Assembly (NCBI GenBank): GCA_016806645.1
Contig: JACSYO010001814.1
Location: 429,001-493,000, forward strand
Origin: Ophiodon elongatus
Taxonomy: Eukaryota > Chordata > Actinopteri > Perciformes > Hexagrammidae
Direction of reading: 5' to 3'
Length of the DNA stretch: 64,000 nucleotides
Below are positions 12,155-23,815 of the stretch, piece after piece (the stretch's first letter is position 1; every line of letters starts with the position of its first letter). Under the pieces are notes generated by a model. It was not told where the DNA came from, did no database searches, and saw only the letters and a program-made list of their open reading frames with translations. The position numbers and the translations under genes are program-made.

Positions 12155-15100
12155 GTATTCCACTCTAGTCCGCTGGTCAAGCTGTTTTCTATAGGATGTC
12201 ACTTTTCCTCACAAACATCAGGGGCCCTATCTTACACCTGGTACAAGGAGGAGAAACACTGTCATTGCTGGTTTCAGACTGAAGCAGTTTTCATGCCAAC
12301 GTTGTGATAGTAGCAACTGACCAGCAACAACCTGGTCCACAGTCAATGGTGCAGTATTTTACTGTTGTTTAAAGGGCACATTGTTCAGATTGTAAGATGT
12401 GCCTACACAAGTGGGTTTGCAGTGTCCGTACACTCTGCTTGTTGCACACTTAGGGAAGTTGTTGTGAGGTTATCGTTGCTTTTGGTGCTCAGATGCGGTC
12501 AAATGGAGTTGTTGTTGGGACAGAAGATTGGGAGACGGCAGAAACAGAAGATCCGAGGATCCCAACCCCCTCACAATATGCCACAGCAACATAAATTCAG
12601 GAACCTGCGTCAATGGAGTAAACAGAATATGTAACTCATTAATGTAAGACAATTCCAGGGCTGTAACCAATAGTTGGAAGCTTCACAGCTTAATTCATAA
12701 AGTTGACATTTGAATTATAAATCAACATGTGAATGCTGCGAAGTATTTTCCTCATGTCTGTTCGTTCTGCTTGAACACGTTATATCTGCACAGTTGTAGA
12801 TAAAGATTAAGCTACGATAATATTAATTGTAGTACAATATTTGGTTTTAGTCATTGGATTCCATCGGCGGCTACGTAGGATTGTTTCTGAGTTGGGTGAT
12901 CCAAATATTTCCAATATCTCTCGAGCATTGTAAAGTCCCAAAAGTCAACCTTTATTGAAACAAGAAAGATGTAATTATTTTTCAAAATGTTTTTATCTGA
13001 CGAAATATTCTGCTTCAATCCATATTTGTTGGCATTTAGCCTTTCAGAAACTACATTTTCACTGAAAAACGCCATTTATGTAGCGAGGAAATAGGAGATG
13101 ACACCCTGATTAGCTTAAATAATGTTCCACCCAAAACAAACCTATAATTAATTGAAAGACCAAAAAAACCTCAATGCACCCAGATTATGTTTTGTTTTGG
13201 ACACGACCCAAAATGACTTGCGCCGTGCACTTTAGACCATGCACTAAAGATTGTTTAAATAGGACTGCAGATGTTCAGAGTCAAAGCATACAATTTCAAT
13301 TATGTACCTTTCCCATTAAAAAGGCTCCTGTTGATCAAACGATTGCCATGTCTTTGAACATCAGGGTTCCCACAGAACATGAATGCACCACTAGACAGCC
13401 AATAGCATCAGCTCCTCACAAACAGAACAGCCCGCAGCGGATGTTTTAAACCTAATGGGATATATCCTCCGAAAACACAGTTATCGTCCCTGGCAATATG
13501 AAAGATGCATGAGTGAAAAGGAGAAAATGTTGTTTTCAGTGTTCGGGGAGTCAATACACAGAGCAGAGGGAGGTGATCCGCTAAATAAGTAAGATCTACA
13601 TTTTCCTCTGCTAATGCTGCAGTGAAACACAGTTTCAAGTTGCTCTGACTTTTGGTTTCTGACTGAAACAATGAGGTGAAGAATCCCAAAATGTCGCCAG
13701 CGCAACCCGACTGAGAGACGTTTAAAAAGCCACCCAAAAAAATCTGTAGGCCTATTTTCTCATTTTCTGTATTCATTCAAAGGTGCCCTGTGGAGTTATT
13801 GACCGCCATTTTATTCAATATTAAATAAGTAAATAAATAAGATTGATAATTCTATTAAATACATCCTGAAATAAAAAAAATAATAAATAAATATATAAAC
13901 AAATAAAAGTGTAGAAATGAGTTAATGTATTTGACTCAATAACTATACTTTTTCTTTTTTTTAAACTATTTATTTCAGGGGACTTTTATTTCATAATAAC
14001 TATAATAATTTATTTCCCAGCTATATTCAAATGAATGGGGCATGTTTATCTCACAGGTATTGCTCTGCCATAACCAGATTTATCAATTTATTTAATAGAC
14101 GTGTTAAATAACGCACCAGTGTCTTCACGAGTGCGTCCCTGTGTTGTTTGTTCTAGTGCACGTGGACAAGGACGCAAGTGCACACGTTCGTGGCCTAAAA
14201 TCGATCCGATTCGTTCACATACGCGCGGCTGAGCGGCTTCACATCCTCTGATCGACAGGTGCACCAAGAAACACGGCAGTGCACCATCAAAGGCAGGAAG
14301 AGCACTGTTTTAGCGGGAAAAGGCGGGAAAAGGCGGGTTTCACGCGAGAAGAATCAGCTTAGCAAAAGTTTTTACGAGGAACGAAATGCTTTCACGTTTG
14401 TTTGACCTCAAGGATACACACACTGTATTTGCTGAAGAAACACTGATTGAGAACATAAAGTTAGTTTGCTTATAAGATTACTCCACAGGGCAGCTTCTGT
14501 TTTCTGTATGTGTTATTTCTCTAATTTATTTATTCCCTAAATGCTGCTTCAAACCCGTCCGCACAATGTCAGGAAAATGATGAGCGATGATGAAGATGAG
14601 CGACGGTGATTCAGTGACTCATTTTCTGCACTCGACAACTACGGCTCACTCTCAGCTCTCATGCATCACTGCACCTGAAATGTATCATAATCAAAAATGC
14701 ACTTGGAGAGCTGTTAATATGAGCCGGCTGCCCAGCAATAAATCACCCGAGCACTAAACTGATCAAGCGAACAATCAGCTGGTTAATTAATCAGATCAGT
14801 TAACATTTATCTTTTTTTTTTAGAAACAGGACCGGCATGATGTCGACACGACTCCGCCGTCACTTTTGCAGCAAGTCGGATTGTGTAACAACAAACCATT
14901 AACTGATTGTAGCCCCCCCCCGCCCCACCCCCCTCTGCGGTTGCATAATAAACCAGCCATTGATCCTAATTGCATGAGAACAATACAGTGTCAGCAAAAA
15001 AGGAGAAAACAAAAGACAAATCTGGGAGGAGAGGAAAAAAAAGCCATGAGAGAGAGATAAAAGACAAGAGGGTAATGAACAGAGCAAAGCACAAACAAGA

Positions 15101-16000
15101 GTCAGAGGAGAGGGAAACAAGTGGAGAGTCATTTAGTGTGAATGAAAGAAAAACATGTGGTGAAGGAGAGAGACGCAGAGAGGGAAGGAAGTCCATATAT
15201 GGTATAAGGACAAAGGACAACCTCGCTCCATATATCAGGGTCTAATCTTAAATCTGGTTTTCAGATATACATTATTTTTTTCATTTGGGTCAAGTGAATA
15301 AAAAAATTGCAGTTGCTATTGACGGTAGCTTGGCTGTTTAAAAATGGGATTGTGCAGGAAGTCTCGTGTCGTGGTAGTGGCTCTGCTCACTTGGAACTGA
15401 GGTGATTCGGGAACAAAGAAAAAGTACCAGGTACTATCCACAACTTTTGCTGGATGGAAAAATGAGTGGAAATGCGGCATTATATAGATTTTTGGCTTGT
15501 GTTTCCTAGCAACAAAGTGACGTTGATAAATAGATATTAAATGATTCGAAACCTAAGTTGTATTTGTTCTTTAAAGCTGTTTCACTGTCGTGTGGTTCAG
15601 TTAAAATGAAAGTACCTGTACCACTTTGGTTGCCTAAAAAAATGGTCTCATTCAGCTTCCGGTTCAAAACCGTAGTCCACAAACCGATGGGTGACGTCAT
15701 GGTGAAGCTATCCACTTATAATCTGTACTCGCTGAAAGTCTTTATTTAGTAAACTTTAGTTTGGTAGTTTGTCTCATAACAGTGGTGTGGTCCTTCAGTA
15801 CCATACAGACAAACAAGCAAACAATTGTCAAACTCTATTTTGTCTTTTTCTGCTCTTGTCTATTCTACTTGTCTTCTACTGTACTGTATCTGCGTCTTAA
15901 CACCAAACATACCAGTTTCAGATCCCGTCAGACTAAACCTCTAAAGTCCCTGAAAACGCTTGAGTTCAGCTTTAATGTTTTTCGTCTGCTGTGGTTTCAG
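12155..16000 (+). other. rims4 intron (3.85 kb)
   Basis: No coding sequence recognised. An AT-rich block lies at 13780-14040, a short C-run at 14912-14935, and a purine-rich stretch at 14985-15190. At 15650-15720 there is a fragment of the dispersed repeat called family X here. Confidence 0.75.
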
Positions 16001-16140
16001 CGGCCTACATCAAAGTTTACCTCCTGGAGAACGGGATCTGCGTGGCCAAGAAGAAGACCAAGTCAGTGAGGAAGTCTCTGGATCCTCTCTACAACCAGGT
16101 CCTGGTCTTCTCTGAAAGCCCGCAGGGGAAAGTGGTGCAG
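16001..16140 (+). CDS. rims4: rims4 exon: central C2B domain
   Basis: The acceptor GGTTTCAG ends at 16000 and the donor is GTGAG at 16141. The exon completes an Ala codon and encodes 46 residues from AYIKVYLLENGICVAKKKTK through RKSLDPLYNQVLVFSESPQGKVVQ, ending in phase 0. AYIKxYLLENG, VAKKKTK and LDPLYNQ are hallmark RIM C2B motifs. The lysine cluster AKKKTK is the polybasic strand of the domain. A longer open frame running on past 16140 only reads into the intron. Confidence 0.95.
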
Positions 16141-16339
16141 GTGAGAGACACCGTCACGGCCCCGCTGATTCACAACCAAGACAAACCAGCAAAATACAAT
16201 GAAACTGGAGTCAGTGGAGCTTTAGGCCAAATGCAGCCCGCTAACATGTGCGCAGCGAGAAAGCTAACAGGCTACCATTGAGCAGGTTATGATGTGTGTA
16301 AAATACAGCTGATGGGACTGGCATGAGCTCTGCAGGGAT

Positions 16340-16620
16340 TACTACTGGACAAACTGATCTTTTGATCTTATGGTGGCGCTAGATGAAATAACCGGTGATC
16401 CATAAAATGATTGCAATTCATCGGGGTCGCGAATGTGTGCACCAAATGTTATGACAATCCATCGAATAGTAAAGGAAAAAGTTAAGAGATCACCAAATGG
16501 TCTCGGACCCATAAATCCCTCACTCATACAATACTTTCTGCCAATCCGTCTGGTAGACATTTAGCCATTTTACTGCAGGAGTGAAAACTTTGGAAAGTCA
16601 GGGGATCACCAAAGTCACAG
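16340..16620. repeat. dispersed repeat of common teleost type
   Basis: Includes GTGTGCACCAAATGTTATGA and CAATCCATCGAATAGT, a sequence style I recognise as a frequent teleost interspersed repeat. No second copy lies in this window, so this is recall-based. Confidence 0.45.
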
Positions 16621-17133
16621 TTGCCATAAAATATCAAAAGGAAGAGTTTATACGATTGATAAATGAATGTATGTTAGAAATCGCTCCCGGCTGTCTTTTT
16701 GTGACTCTATAGAAAGAGTTCAGGAGGTGTGGAGGAGACACAGCAGAAGAAGCTGTGAAGAAGAGTTTGACATTTACAGTGAGAATCCAACCTGAGGTAC
16801 CAGGAGGCTGTTTGAGCTAATTTTGTTCCTTCAGTTGTTTGAGCCTCAGCTGCGAACTGAGAGAGACTGAATTATTATCTCACGTCCTTCCTTCATATTC
16901 CAGTCTTTCTCTCAAACTAGTTGTCAGAAAAATGTTAGCAGTGTACATCTCTGCAGACCATGGGATACGTTAGATGTTGACGTTTCTGAACTAAAAACTA
17001 AACTCGTTCCTTATCAGCCTCTCATCACTTGTCGCACAATGCCACATGGTTAACGTTGTTAAACGATTGATATGGTGTAGGCAACAGACTCCTGGTTAAA
17101 AAAAGGATCATGGTTTGCATTCAAATAAACTTG

Positions 17134-17610
17134 TGTAACAAGGTAACGCAACAAGGTAACGCAGCAAGGTAACGCAGCAAGGTAACGCAACAAGGTAATG
17201 CAACAAGGTAACGCAGCAAGGTAACGCAGCAAGGTAACGCAGCAAGGTAACGCAGCAAGGTAACGCAGCAAGGTAACGCAGCAAGGTAACGCAGCAAGGT
17301 AACGCAACAAGGTAACGCAACAAGGTAACGCAACAAGGTAACGCAACAAGGTAACGCAACAAGGTAACGCAACAAGGTAACGCAGCAAGGTAACGCAGCA
17401 AGGTAACGCAACAAGGTAACGCAGCAAGGTAACGCAGCAAGGTAACGCAACAAGTAACGCAACAAGGTAACGCAACAAGGTAACGCAACAAGGTAACGCA
17501 GCAAGGTAACGCAGCAAGGTAACGCAACAAGGTAACGCAGCTAGGTAACGCAGCAAGGTAACGCAGCAAGGTAACGCAGCAAGGTAATGCAACAAGGTAA
17601 CTCAACAACA
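17134..17610. repeat. 13-bp minisatellite, about 36 copies
   Basis: The unit is AAGGTAACGCAAC or AAGGTAACGCAGC, nearly perfect over about 475 bp, with one 12-bp unit near 17450 and a few single-base variants. As 13 is not a multiple of three and the unit lacks stops on the minus strand, all three minus frames stay open over much of the array. Those frames are artefacts. The flank (GGCACAACTACGTAGCACAA) and the family Z repeat just right of it suggest the unit expanded from within such a repeat. Confidence 0.96.
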
Positions 17611-17639
17611 TGGCACAACTACGTAGCACAACAACCATG

Positions 17640-17870
17640 CGTTACAATATCGTGACAATGTAACAGGCTAATGTTTAGCAGGTACGACAATATATTAACG
17701 TAACTACCGTAGCTAAAGAACAAAGCATATCGTAACAAGTGTAACAATGTCACGAAACAAGCGTAAAGTCAACGTTTACTTTTGGGTTCACACTGGACAC
17801 AAACAGCGGCCTCCTGGGTGAAAGTCCTGTGTTTGTTTGAGCCATCCACCAACACTCCCACCCACCCTTA
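17640..17870 (+). repeat. family Z interspersed repeat copy
   Basis: Contains ACACAAACAGCGGCCTCCTG followed by GGTGAAAGTCCTGTGTTTGT. The core recurs at about 9734, 29218-29265 and 60993-61030 on the plus strand, and reverse-complemented at 32530 and 57905. Confidence 0.6.
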
Positions 17871-17995
17871 GTAGAATTTGCTCGTTATACTCGTTATTAA
17901 AACCATGTAACTTTTATACAACGTCACTTTCAATAACATTTATTTTGTGACTTGACTGTTATTGTCCTCACTGTCTTTTCAACTGTAATTTAGTC

Positions 17996-17997
<2 letters not shown>

Positions 17998-18033
<36 letters not shown>
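17998..18033. repeat. (AT)n microsatellite
   Basis: About 17 uninterrupted AT units. Confidence 0.92.
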
Positions 18034-18036
<3 letters not shown>

Positions 18037-18214
18037 AATGTATTTATTCACTGTCCTTTCTTATATGTTGTCATAGGATTATGATGTTTTAATATAATGG
18101 GTAAAAAAGATATAACACCAATATGCATATAGGTTATAACTTGTACGTGCGGGGGGGTTTCCTCAGTAATCAGCAGGTGGAAAGAGTGTTGTGTTTTCAG
18201 TGCAGAGGCCTGCA

Positions 18215-18290
18215 GCTCTGCTGCTCCTGTCGTTGTGTAATTAGCCACTAAACGCCTCCCTCTTAATTATCTGCTGTCTGTGTGTCGCTG
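18215..18290 (+). repeat. diverged duplicated block, copy 1, with homeodomain-type TAATTA cores
   Basis: Reads GCTCTGCTGCTCCTGT, then GTAATTAGCCACTAAACGCC, then TCTTAATTATCTGCTGTC. A second version lies at 19153-19226 in the same orientation and order. Confidence 0.6.
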
Positions 18291-19152
18291 TCCTCCGACT
18301 TTCATCAAACTCATCCACACTGGATAATGAAAATCGCTGAAATCAGCAACGTTTTTCAATTTGTCACTTCCTGATTTACCAGAGCAAATTGCCAAATGCC
18401 GACACTCTGGGAATTTATTCAGAATCCACACAATCAACTGACTCCATGACTGACATTTTTTTTTCCAAGCTTTACGAAACATGTCGGGATGTGAGAAAAC
18501 CAACTTGTCCATTTAAAGCACGTGCTTTTATATAGTAGAGTATCGGCTTTAGATGTGAAGAATTTAGGGAGCAGGTTTTACAGTATTGTCGGTGCATGAC
18601 CTCAGAAATCAACACATTCTCAGTCCAAACTCTTTGCAAACAATGCTGCAATTGGAAGGTCATGTATTAGGTCAAATACCAGTTAAGTAGCATTTGCCAG
18701 CTATAAAAGTTCTGGGACTTCACTTCCAATGCACATCAGCTGTGTTCTTACTGATATCTTTATGTATTTTGCAGTGTAGTGTAATGTATGCACTTTAATT
18801 GTAAACATTAGACCTGTGAGTTATTGAATATGTGAAATGTAAAAGACGGCAAAGCAAGCGCAGACAAACATCGACATAGATGAAACTACCTAACAGCAAC
18901 ATAATGGACCTAAACAGCTTATAGAAGGTGGAAGCGGCAGTAGTTTGCATTCAAGTCAGTGTGACTTTTGTGTCGATTTAAAAACGTCCTTTTTCTTGAT
19001 ATTCTGTCTGCAATGAGCAACTCACATGCCGTTGGGACAGGTGTGTGTATGTGTGTGTGTGGTGTGTGTTTGTGTGGTAAACAGAGGTGAGGTCAATGGG
19101 TTTTGAAGGTCGCCGGTTTGAACCTCTTTGTGTTAAGTCACAGCCGAAGGCC

Positions 19153-19226
19153 GCTCTGCTGCTGTCAACGCGCAATTAGTCGCTAAACGCCGCCTTTCTA
19201 ATTATTGGCTGTCCGTCTTTCTTTTC
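19153..19226 (+). repeat. diverged duplicated block, copy 2
   Basis: Reads GCTCTGCTGCTGTC, then GCAATTAGTCGCTAAACGCC, then TTCTAATTATTGGCTGTCC. It matches copy 1 by eye at roughly three quarters of positions with a few indels. Confidence 0.6.
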
Positions 19227-19439
19227 TCCTCCGCTCTGCACTCTCTGCCACCATCCCCCGATCATCTCATTTTCTCCCTTATCTCATCCTCTCTGACAAC
19301 GGGCATGCAGTCTTTCAATAGCTCCGACCAGCAGTCAGCGAATACCCTACTGAAACTTAAATGAATCGCCTATTGAGGGGCTAAATGCAGCTCCTCATTG
19401 AGGTTTCACCTACAAGCATGACATTTAGTAGGCAGGTGT

Positions 19440-19915
19440 AACACACCAAAAAGCCTCTTAGCGGTTTCCCCACAAACCAACAAGAAGTCAGTCATTTTTA
19501 AATTATTGTGCCATTTTGGCCCATTTTTTGTCTTTTACAGGTGCTGTACTTTAACCAACTCCTCCCACAGATTTAGTCAGATTTGTATTTGATCAAAACA
19601 ATCTAATGACCTTTGCGATCACAATGTATCAAAAGTTAGCATTTTCATGCTACATTTTTTCTGTGGCGTCAAAAAAAAGGGCCATTTGGCATAAAATAGT
19701 AAGTTGTTGTAACTTCAACATACTTTGTCTAATCTGCTGCATGTTTCTTGAGCATGAAAAGGATCAAGTCCTGAGGACATTTACATGCTTCATAGACTCC
19801 CAGCCCCACCCCCTACACTTAAGCCCCACCCTCTTTCATGACTCATGAACTGCCATTATTCCCTGGCATGCGGGAAGGTGCAAGGGCCCGTTCATCGCTG
19901 CTTGCAGCTATAATT
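19440..19915. repeat. probable dispersed repeat with GC-rich end
   Basis: The end GGGCCCGTTCATCGCTGCTT then GCAGCTATA is a tail I recognise as frequent in teleost repeats. The left limit is uncertain. Confidence 0.35.
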
Positions 19916-20510
19916 TAGTTTTGCTATCTAACCAGGCTTATCCTGGTTTCTGTGCAGTGTATTTAGATGCAAAAGATCTCTATCAGGTTGTTATTTAAAC
20001 ATTCACTGTTATCTTTCTCTCAAAGGTTTTTTATATAGGTAATAACCAGTGTTGCAAAATGAAGTAAATGGCAGGAGAGAGAAATGTCAACTAAAAATAG
20101 GAAAAATAAGTACATACAGCTCATAATATTCACAATATTTCCCTTAGCGTGTGACAGCAGTTGATGTATTTTTCAGCTTTTTATTCTCTGTCCACATAAA
20201 TATGAGTTTTTTATCAGAGCTGGGAGAAGCAGCAAATCCAGGGTTTATCACTCTTATCTCTCTCTTTCCCCTCGTTATTTATTATTCCGTCTCTTCTAAC
20301 CAGAGGGAGTTTCTGGTGTCAAAACTGAGTGGCTCAGATAGAGACATGCAGAGCATTTGAAGTAATCTGTATCTGATTTAATACTTTATGACTCAGTCAC
20401 ATCAGCAATTATTAACAGCAACATTTCTGTCGGAAATCAATCCATTGAAATGGAATCAATAGATTCGCTCCCCAGGATGAGGTCAATTTGTGCTGGGTTT
20501 AGTGTGTATG

Positions 20511-20797
20511 TGTAGGGGCGACTGTGGGTCAGTGGTGAGCAGGGTCATCCTTCAATCAGAGGATCGGTGGTTCGATCTCCGACTCCACTAGGCCACGTCG
20601 ATGTGTCCTTGGGCAAGACACCCCAAATTGCTCCCGTAGCTGTGTCCACGGTGTGTGAATGAGTATGAATGTTAGCTACTCCTGATGGGCAGGTTGCACC
20701 TTGCATTGTGTGAATGGGTAAATGATGTCATGTAGTGTTAAAGCACTTTGGGTGGTCGGAAGACTAGAAGAGTACAAGTACAGGTCCATTTATGTTC
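20511..20797 (+). mobile_element. tRNA-derived SINE
   Basis: The head has an A-box-like TGGGTCAGTGG (from 20525) and a B-box GGTTCGATCTC (20569-20579) spaced as in a tRNA promoter. The body follows: GTGTCCTTGGGCAAGACACC, CCAAATTGCTCCCGTAGCTG, then a tail with AAAGCACTTTGGGTGGTCGG and ACAAGTACAGGTCCATTTA. This head-body-tail layout is that of a widespread teleost SINE. It is not a functional tRNA gene because no cloverleaf closes. Confidence 0.8.
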
Positions 20798-20971
20798 AAC
20801 TTTGACTCCTGACTCTTTTTTTTCCCAACTGCAAATTGTCTTGACATCTGTGTTGCCCAACACAGAAGAAGTCATTACATCTCAAAGCTTCCAGCATCAG
20901 CTACTCTACTCTACATAAGTATGTGTGTATTTATTATGTGGCAACTAAAACAAAGTATGCAGATACATTAC

Positions 20972-21285
20972 ATGTTTCTTCAATGCAGCATGATGTTCAT
21001 TTAGTAAATGATAGTCCTTTTAGAGTAAAATAGACCATAAAGCAGAGTATGCTTTAGGGCGGGCTTACTGTGATTGACAGGTCGCTGCCGCTACCAGAGC
21101 TGTATACGGCGTCTCTACGTCACTCCTCCGCATTTCAAATATGGTAACTTCCATAATCAGTTGCAAAAAAAACAACATGGCGACGGTGAAATCTCCAAAC
21201 TCAAGTCTTCATAACGGCAGTCCACAAACCAATGGGGGACATCTCGATGACTAAGTCCACTTCCTATATACAGTCTATGCACCAG
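20972..21285 (-). repeat. family X dispersed repeat copy (minus strand)
   Basis: In minus orientation it carries the family X order: start TAGACTGTATATAGGAAGTG, CCATTGGTTTGTGGACTGCC, a YY1-like segment mutated to AACATGGCGAC, then ACCTGTCAATCACAGTAAGC and the ATGCAGCATGATG end in reverse. The CTCF-like units are absent from this copy. Confidence 0.75.
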
Positions 21286-23395
21286 ACCAAAAGTTAACTA
21301 AAGTACTTTTGACCATATTGTGTATTTTATTAGAATGTTCAAATAACTTAGCTGTCCCACTTTCTTGTGATTCAGAGCTTTTATTCTTCCTTTCAATTCA
21401 AGTTCATCCATCTATCGTCTGTGTCCACTTATCCTCACTTCAATGCAACATGCTGGGTTATTTTCTCTGTGAAATCCCTTTTTGTCTTTCCATCAGCACC
21501 TGCAGTGTGTGTTTGTGTGTTAGTCCCACTTTCTAGAAAGTGGACCAAGAGAGGATCTAGGACACTGTATTTTTCATCGTCCATACTAAACACCAGTTTC
21601 TGTTGTTCGGCCATAGGTTTTCTTCTTCTCCCGACGTCTCTCTCTCTCGCCTAAGTTAAAATGGTTGAGGTCAGGACCTCGTTTGGAGAGCTGATCGCTG
21701 GCAGACAGAAAGAGATATAGATTATCCTTCTTTAAAGATGGAGGGAATAGATTGAACCAGATTCGGCCTCCGAGTCTCCGTGGAAATCATGCTCACACAT
21801 ACCCAAACCAATTGGTATGCCGGCTCGCTCAGATACACAAGGCGGCCGCACGAGTGGACGCACACACCGACGGATATTGATTATTTTGTCCGCTGCTTGA
21901 CAAGATGTGGGGCCGTCTGAGATGAGCCCTGATGTTATCGGGTCGCACACACATACAGGTTTCTAAGCACATGCCACCATCATCTCCCTCTCTATCCTCC
22001 TCTCACTCCCTCACACACGCTGTCCCTCTTCATTTACTCTAATTGAAACCTCGGCCTGCTGCTGTAACGAGAGAGAAAGAGCCAGTATTTCCTCAGAACA
22101 GATTTTCCAAAACCATCTGGATTAATGCTATTTAACCCCCGCGCCGTTTAACCTTATCGCTTTGCCAATTAATCTTTCTAGACATCCTTCACCCTCAGGA
22201 TGCTTTATGCACACGAATCAGGGGCCTCTGAAGCCATGTTTAGGCACTTAATCCCTTGAAATAAATTGATTTCTCTTCTGAAACACTGAGGGGAACATGA
22301 AGTACATTTTACCGGTAGACGAAACTTTGCAGATGATTACCTTCTATTCAAGACAATGTGATATGTATGACAATATAGTCTGAGTATTACAGACTGTAAA
22401 GTACAACATTGGTTGGTAAGCGTATTCATAAGGGGTTATCTCTGTCACGTTTACTGTGAATTCGTTGAAGGAAGTTTTGAGTTTTTCTCTCGGCCGTTGT
22501 TCTGCCGACTGTTATTGGCACAAAGGCAACATTCATACTTTGCCACATGGATAATTGCAATCAGACACAAAAAGCGGGCAAATTGCCCTCAACTGCAAAA
22601 TTACATGGCCGTGTTTATGCTGTAATATCATTAGCGCAATCTTTTTTTTGTGAATCGGTGTTTCACAAAGCGTTCGTAAATGATGCGCAGTTCATGTCAG
22701 CGGCTGCAATCCATTCTTTGTGAATTCGCCCCTTAGCGTGTACATATATCTTATTGTTAAGGTCCAGGTATCATTTGGGTTTCTTGATAAACCACAGCAT
22801 GTTTTTTTTAGGTTTTGTAAGTAGGATAATATATCGGTCGCTCATATCAACGATCATTTTTGTGTGAAAGCTGATCTGTTCTCATTTTTTAATTAAACAC
22901 AAAAGAGTGCACCTATTCAACCTTCATTATTATTTCTAATAACTCTACTTTGACATAAACCCAAGCGAAAAATGAAGCCAACACGAAAGTGCCAAAAAAC
23001 TGCAGTTCCTCAAATGGCTCCAAAAGCGAGTCAATCCCCTTAGGCTCAGTTTACAGTCTGGTACAAAAAACATTTTGGTCTCTGTAGCTAATTTTCCTTC
23101 TCGTGTCAAGTGTACAGAGGGTAATTTTATTTATATAATCCACCCATTTAAAATACATCAAGGCCTAAAGTTCAAGGTGGGTGTGGTCTGTTCTGCTGCT
23201 GTTCATTGTTATTTAGGCTGCGTCATCACTGCCAAGATGGTGACTTGTGAAACCACTCACTCTGAGCGTACATATTTTATCCAGCTATACGCAAATCGGC
23301 AAATACTAATGCAAAAGAGGAATGTTATGGTCAAATTGTATACATGTAAATATATAATTTCCCCCTCCAAATTCATATCTATATCTCTTCCGTAG

Positions 23396-23614
23396 GTGAT
23401 CGTTTGGGGCAACTACGGACGGATGGACCGCAAATGCTTCATGGGCGTAGCTCGAATCCTATTGGAGGAGCTGGACCTCAGCACGATGGTGATTGGCTGG
23501 TACAAGCTCTTCCCTACCTCCTCCATGGTGGACCCGACAATGGCGCCACTCATCCGCCACTCCTCCCAGATGTCCCTGGAGAGCACCATAGGGCCCTGCT
23601 GTGAGCGATCCTAA
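23396..23614 (+). CDS. rims4: rims4 terminal exon: end of C2B domain, C-terminal tail and stop
   Basis: The acceptor TTCCGTAG ends at 23395. The exon encodes 72 residues, from VIVWGNYGRMDRKCFMGVAR through LLEELDLSTMVIGWYKLFPT and SSMVDPTMAPL, ending GPCCERS, followed by TAA at 23612-23614. The C2B fold closes at GWYKLFP. The following serine-rich tail ending in ERS matches RIMS4, whereas RIMS3 and the longer RIMs end differently. An overlapping open frame at 23404-23604 is a shadow. Confidence 0.96.
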   Translation: MIVWGNYGRMDRKCFMGVARILLEELDLSTMVIGWYKLFPTSSMVDPTMAPLIRHSSQMSLESTIGPCCERS

Positions 23615-23715
23615 GACTCAAGAATCAAATGTCAAGTTTTTGTTGTTGCGACAAAGATTCCACTGCTGTCTCAACCAAATCCGAAGACACATTTTTTTAA
23701 ATAGCCTGTAGCCCT

Positions 23716-23815
23716 GCGCTTGAGTCAGCCAGGTGGTACGTAGGTGTTAAGTATCTTACTCAAGGGCACTTTGACCGGTCCGACCACACTTGGGACTGAA
23801 TCAATCCCCTGATTG
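23716..23815. repeat. SINE-like fragment in the rims4 3' flank
   Basis: AGTATCTTACTCAAGGGCAC followed by ACCACACTTGGGACTGAATC resembles the body of a common teleost tRNA-related SINE. Only a fragment is present. Confidence 0.4.

Larger units (their letters stand above)
16141..23395 (+). other. rims4 intron (7.25 kb) with a 13-bp minisatellite, a tRNA-derived SINE and other repeats
   Basis: Contains a dispersed teleost repeat at about 16340-16620, a 13-bp minisatellite (17134-17610), an AT microsatellite (17998-18033), two similar ~75-bp blocks (18215-18290 and 19153-19226), a probable repeat ending near 19915, a tRNA-derived SINE (20511-20797), and a minus-strand family X copy (20972-21285). 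No additional exon was recognised. Confidence 0.75.
141..23614 (+). other. rims4: rims4 gene span, 5'-truncated by the window (five exons to the stop codon)
   Basis: Five exons at 141-285, 8938-9050, 12053-12154, 16001-16140 and 23396-23614 splice into one continuous reading frame of about 239 residues ending in a stop. The spliced protein follows mammalian RIMS4 (269 residues) nearly end to end. Diagnostic blocks are RSTETGLAVEMPSR, RQASHESIEDSMNSYGSEGN, CLASDAQFSDFL, GPAQFVGRQTLATT, the C2B core, and a tail with SSMVDP, SLEST and a C-terminal ERS. The tail separates RIMS4 from RIMS1, RIMS2 and RIMS3. About 31 N-terminal residues, encoded by the first exon in mammals, are missing because they lie upstream of the window. 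RIM-gamma proteins are short RIM isoforms that keep only the C2B region and act at presynaptic active zones and in neurite and dendrite growth. Introns are in phases 1 (entering), 2, 1, 1 and 0. Confidence 0.95.

Noticed and set aside
15193..15202. Perfect CArG box (CCATATATGG), tempting because ABRA acts through SRF
   Set aside because: It lies in a rims4 intron about 29 kb from abra, and a 10-bp match is expected by chance in 64 kb of AT-rich DNA.
17059..17638. Three long overlapping minus-strand open frames (127-178 codons) of repeating LRYLAALPCCVT
   Set aside because: They are three-frame readings of a 13-bp minisatellite without stop codons. There is no start context, no homology, and the region is intronic to rims4.
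20511..20600. tRNA gene suggested by A and B boxes
   Set aside because: The promoter boxes are followed by a typical SINE body and no cloverleaf or acceptor stem closes.
141..23614. Assignment of the RIM gene to RIMS2, suggested by the nearby abra gene
   Set aside because: The spliced protein has the RIMS4-specific MPSR, SHESIEDSMNSYGSEGNLNY and C-terminal ERS features and resembles RIMS2 less at each.
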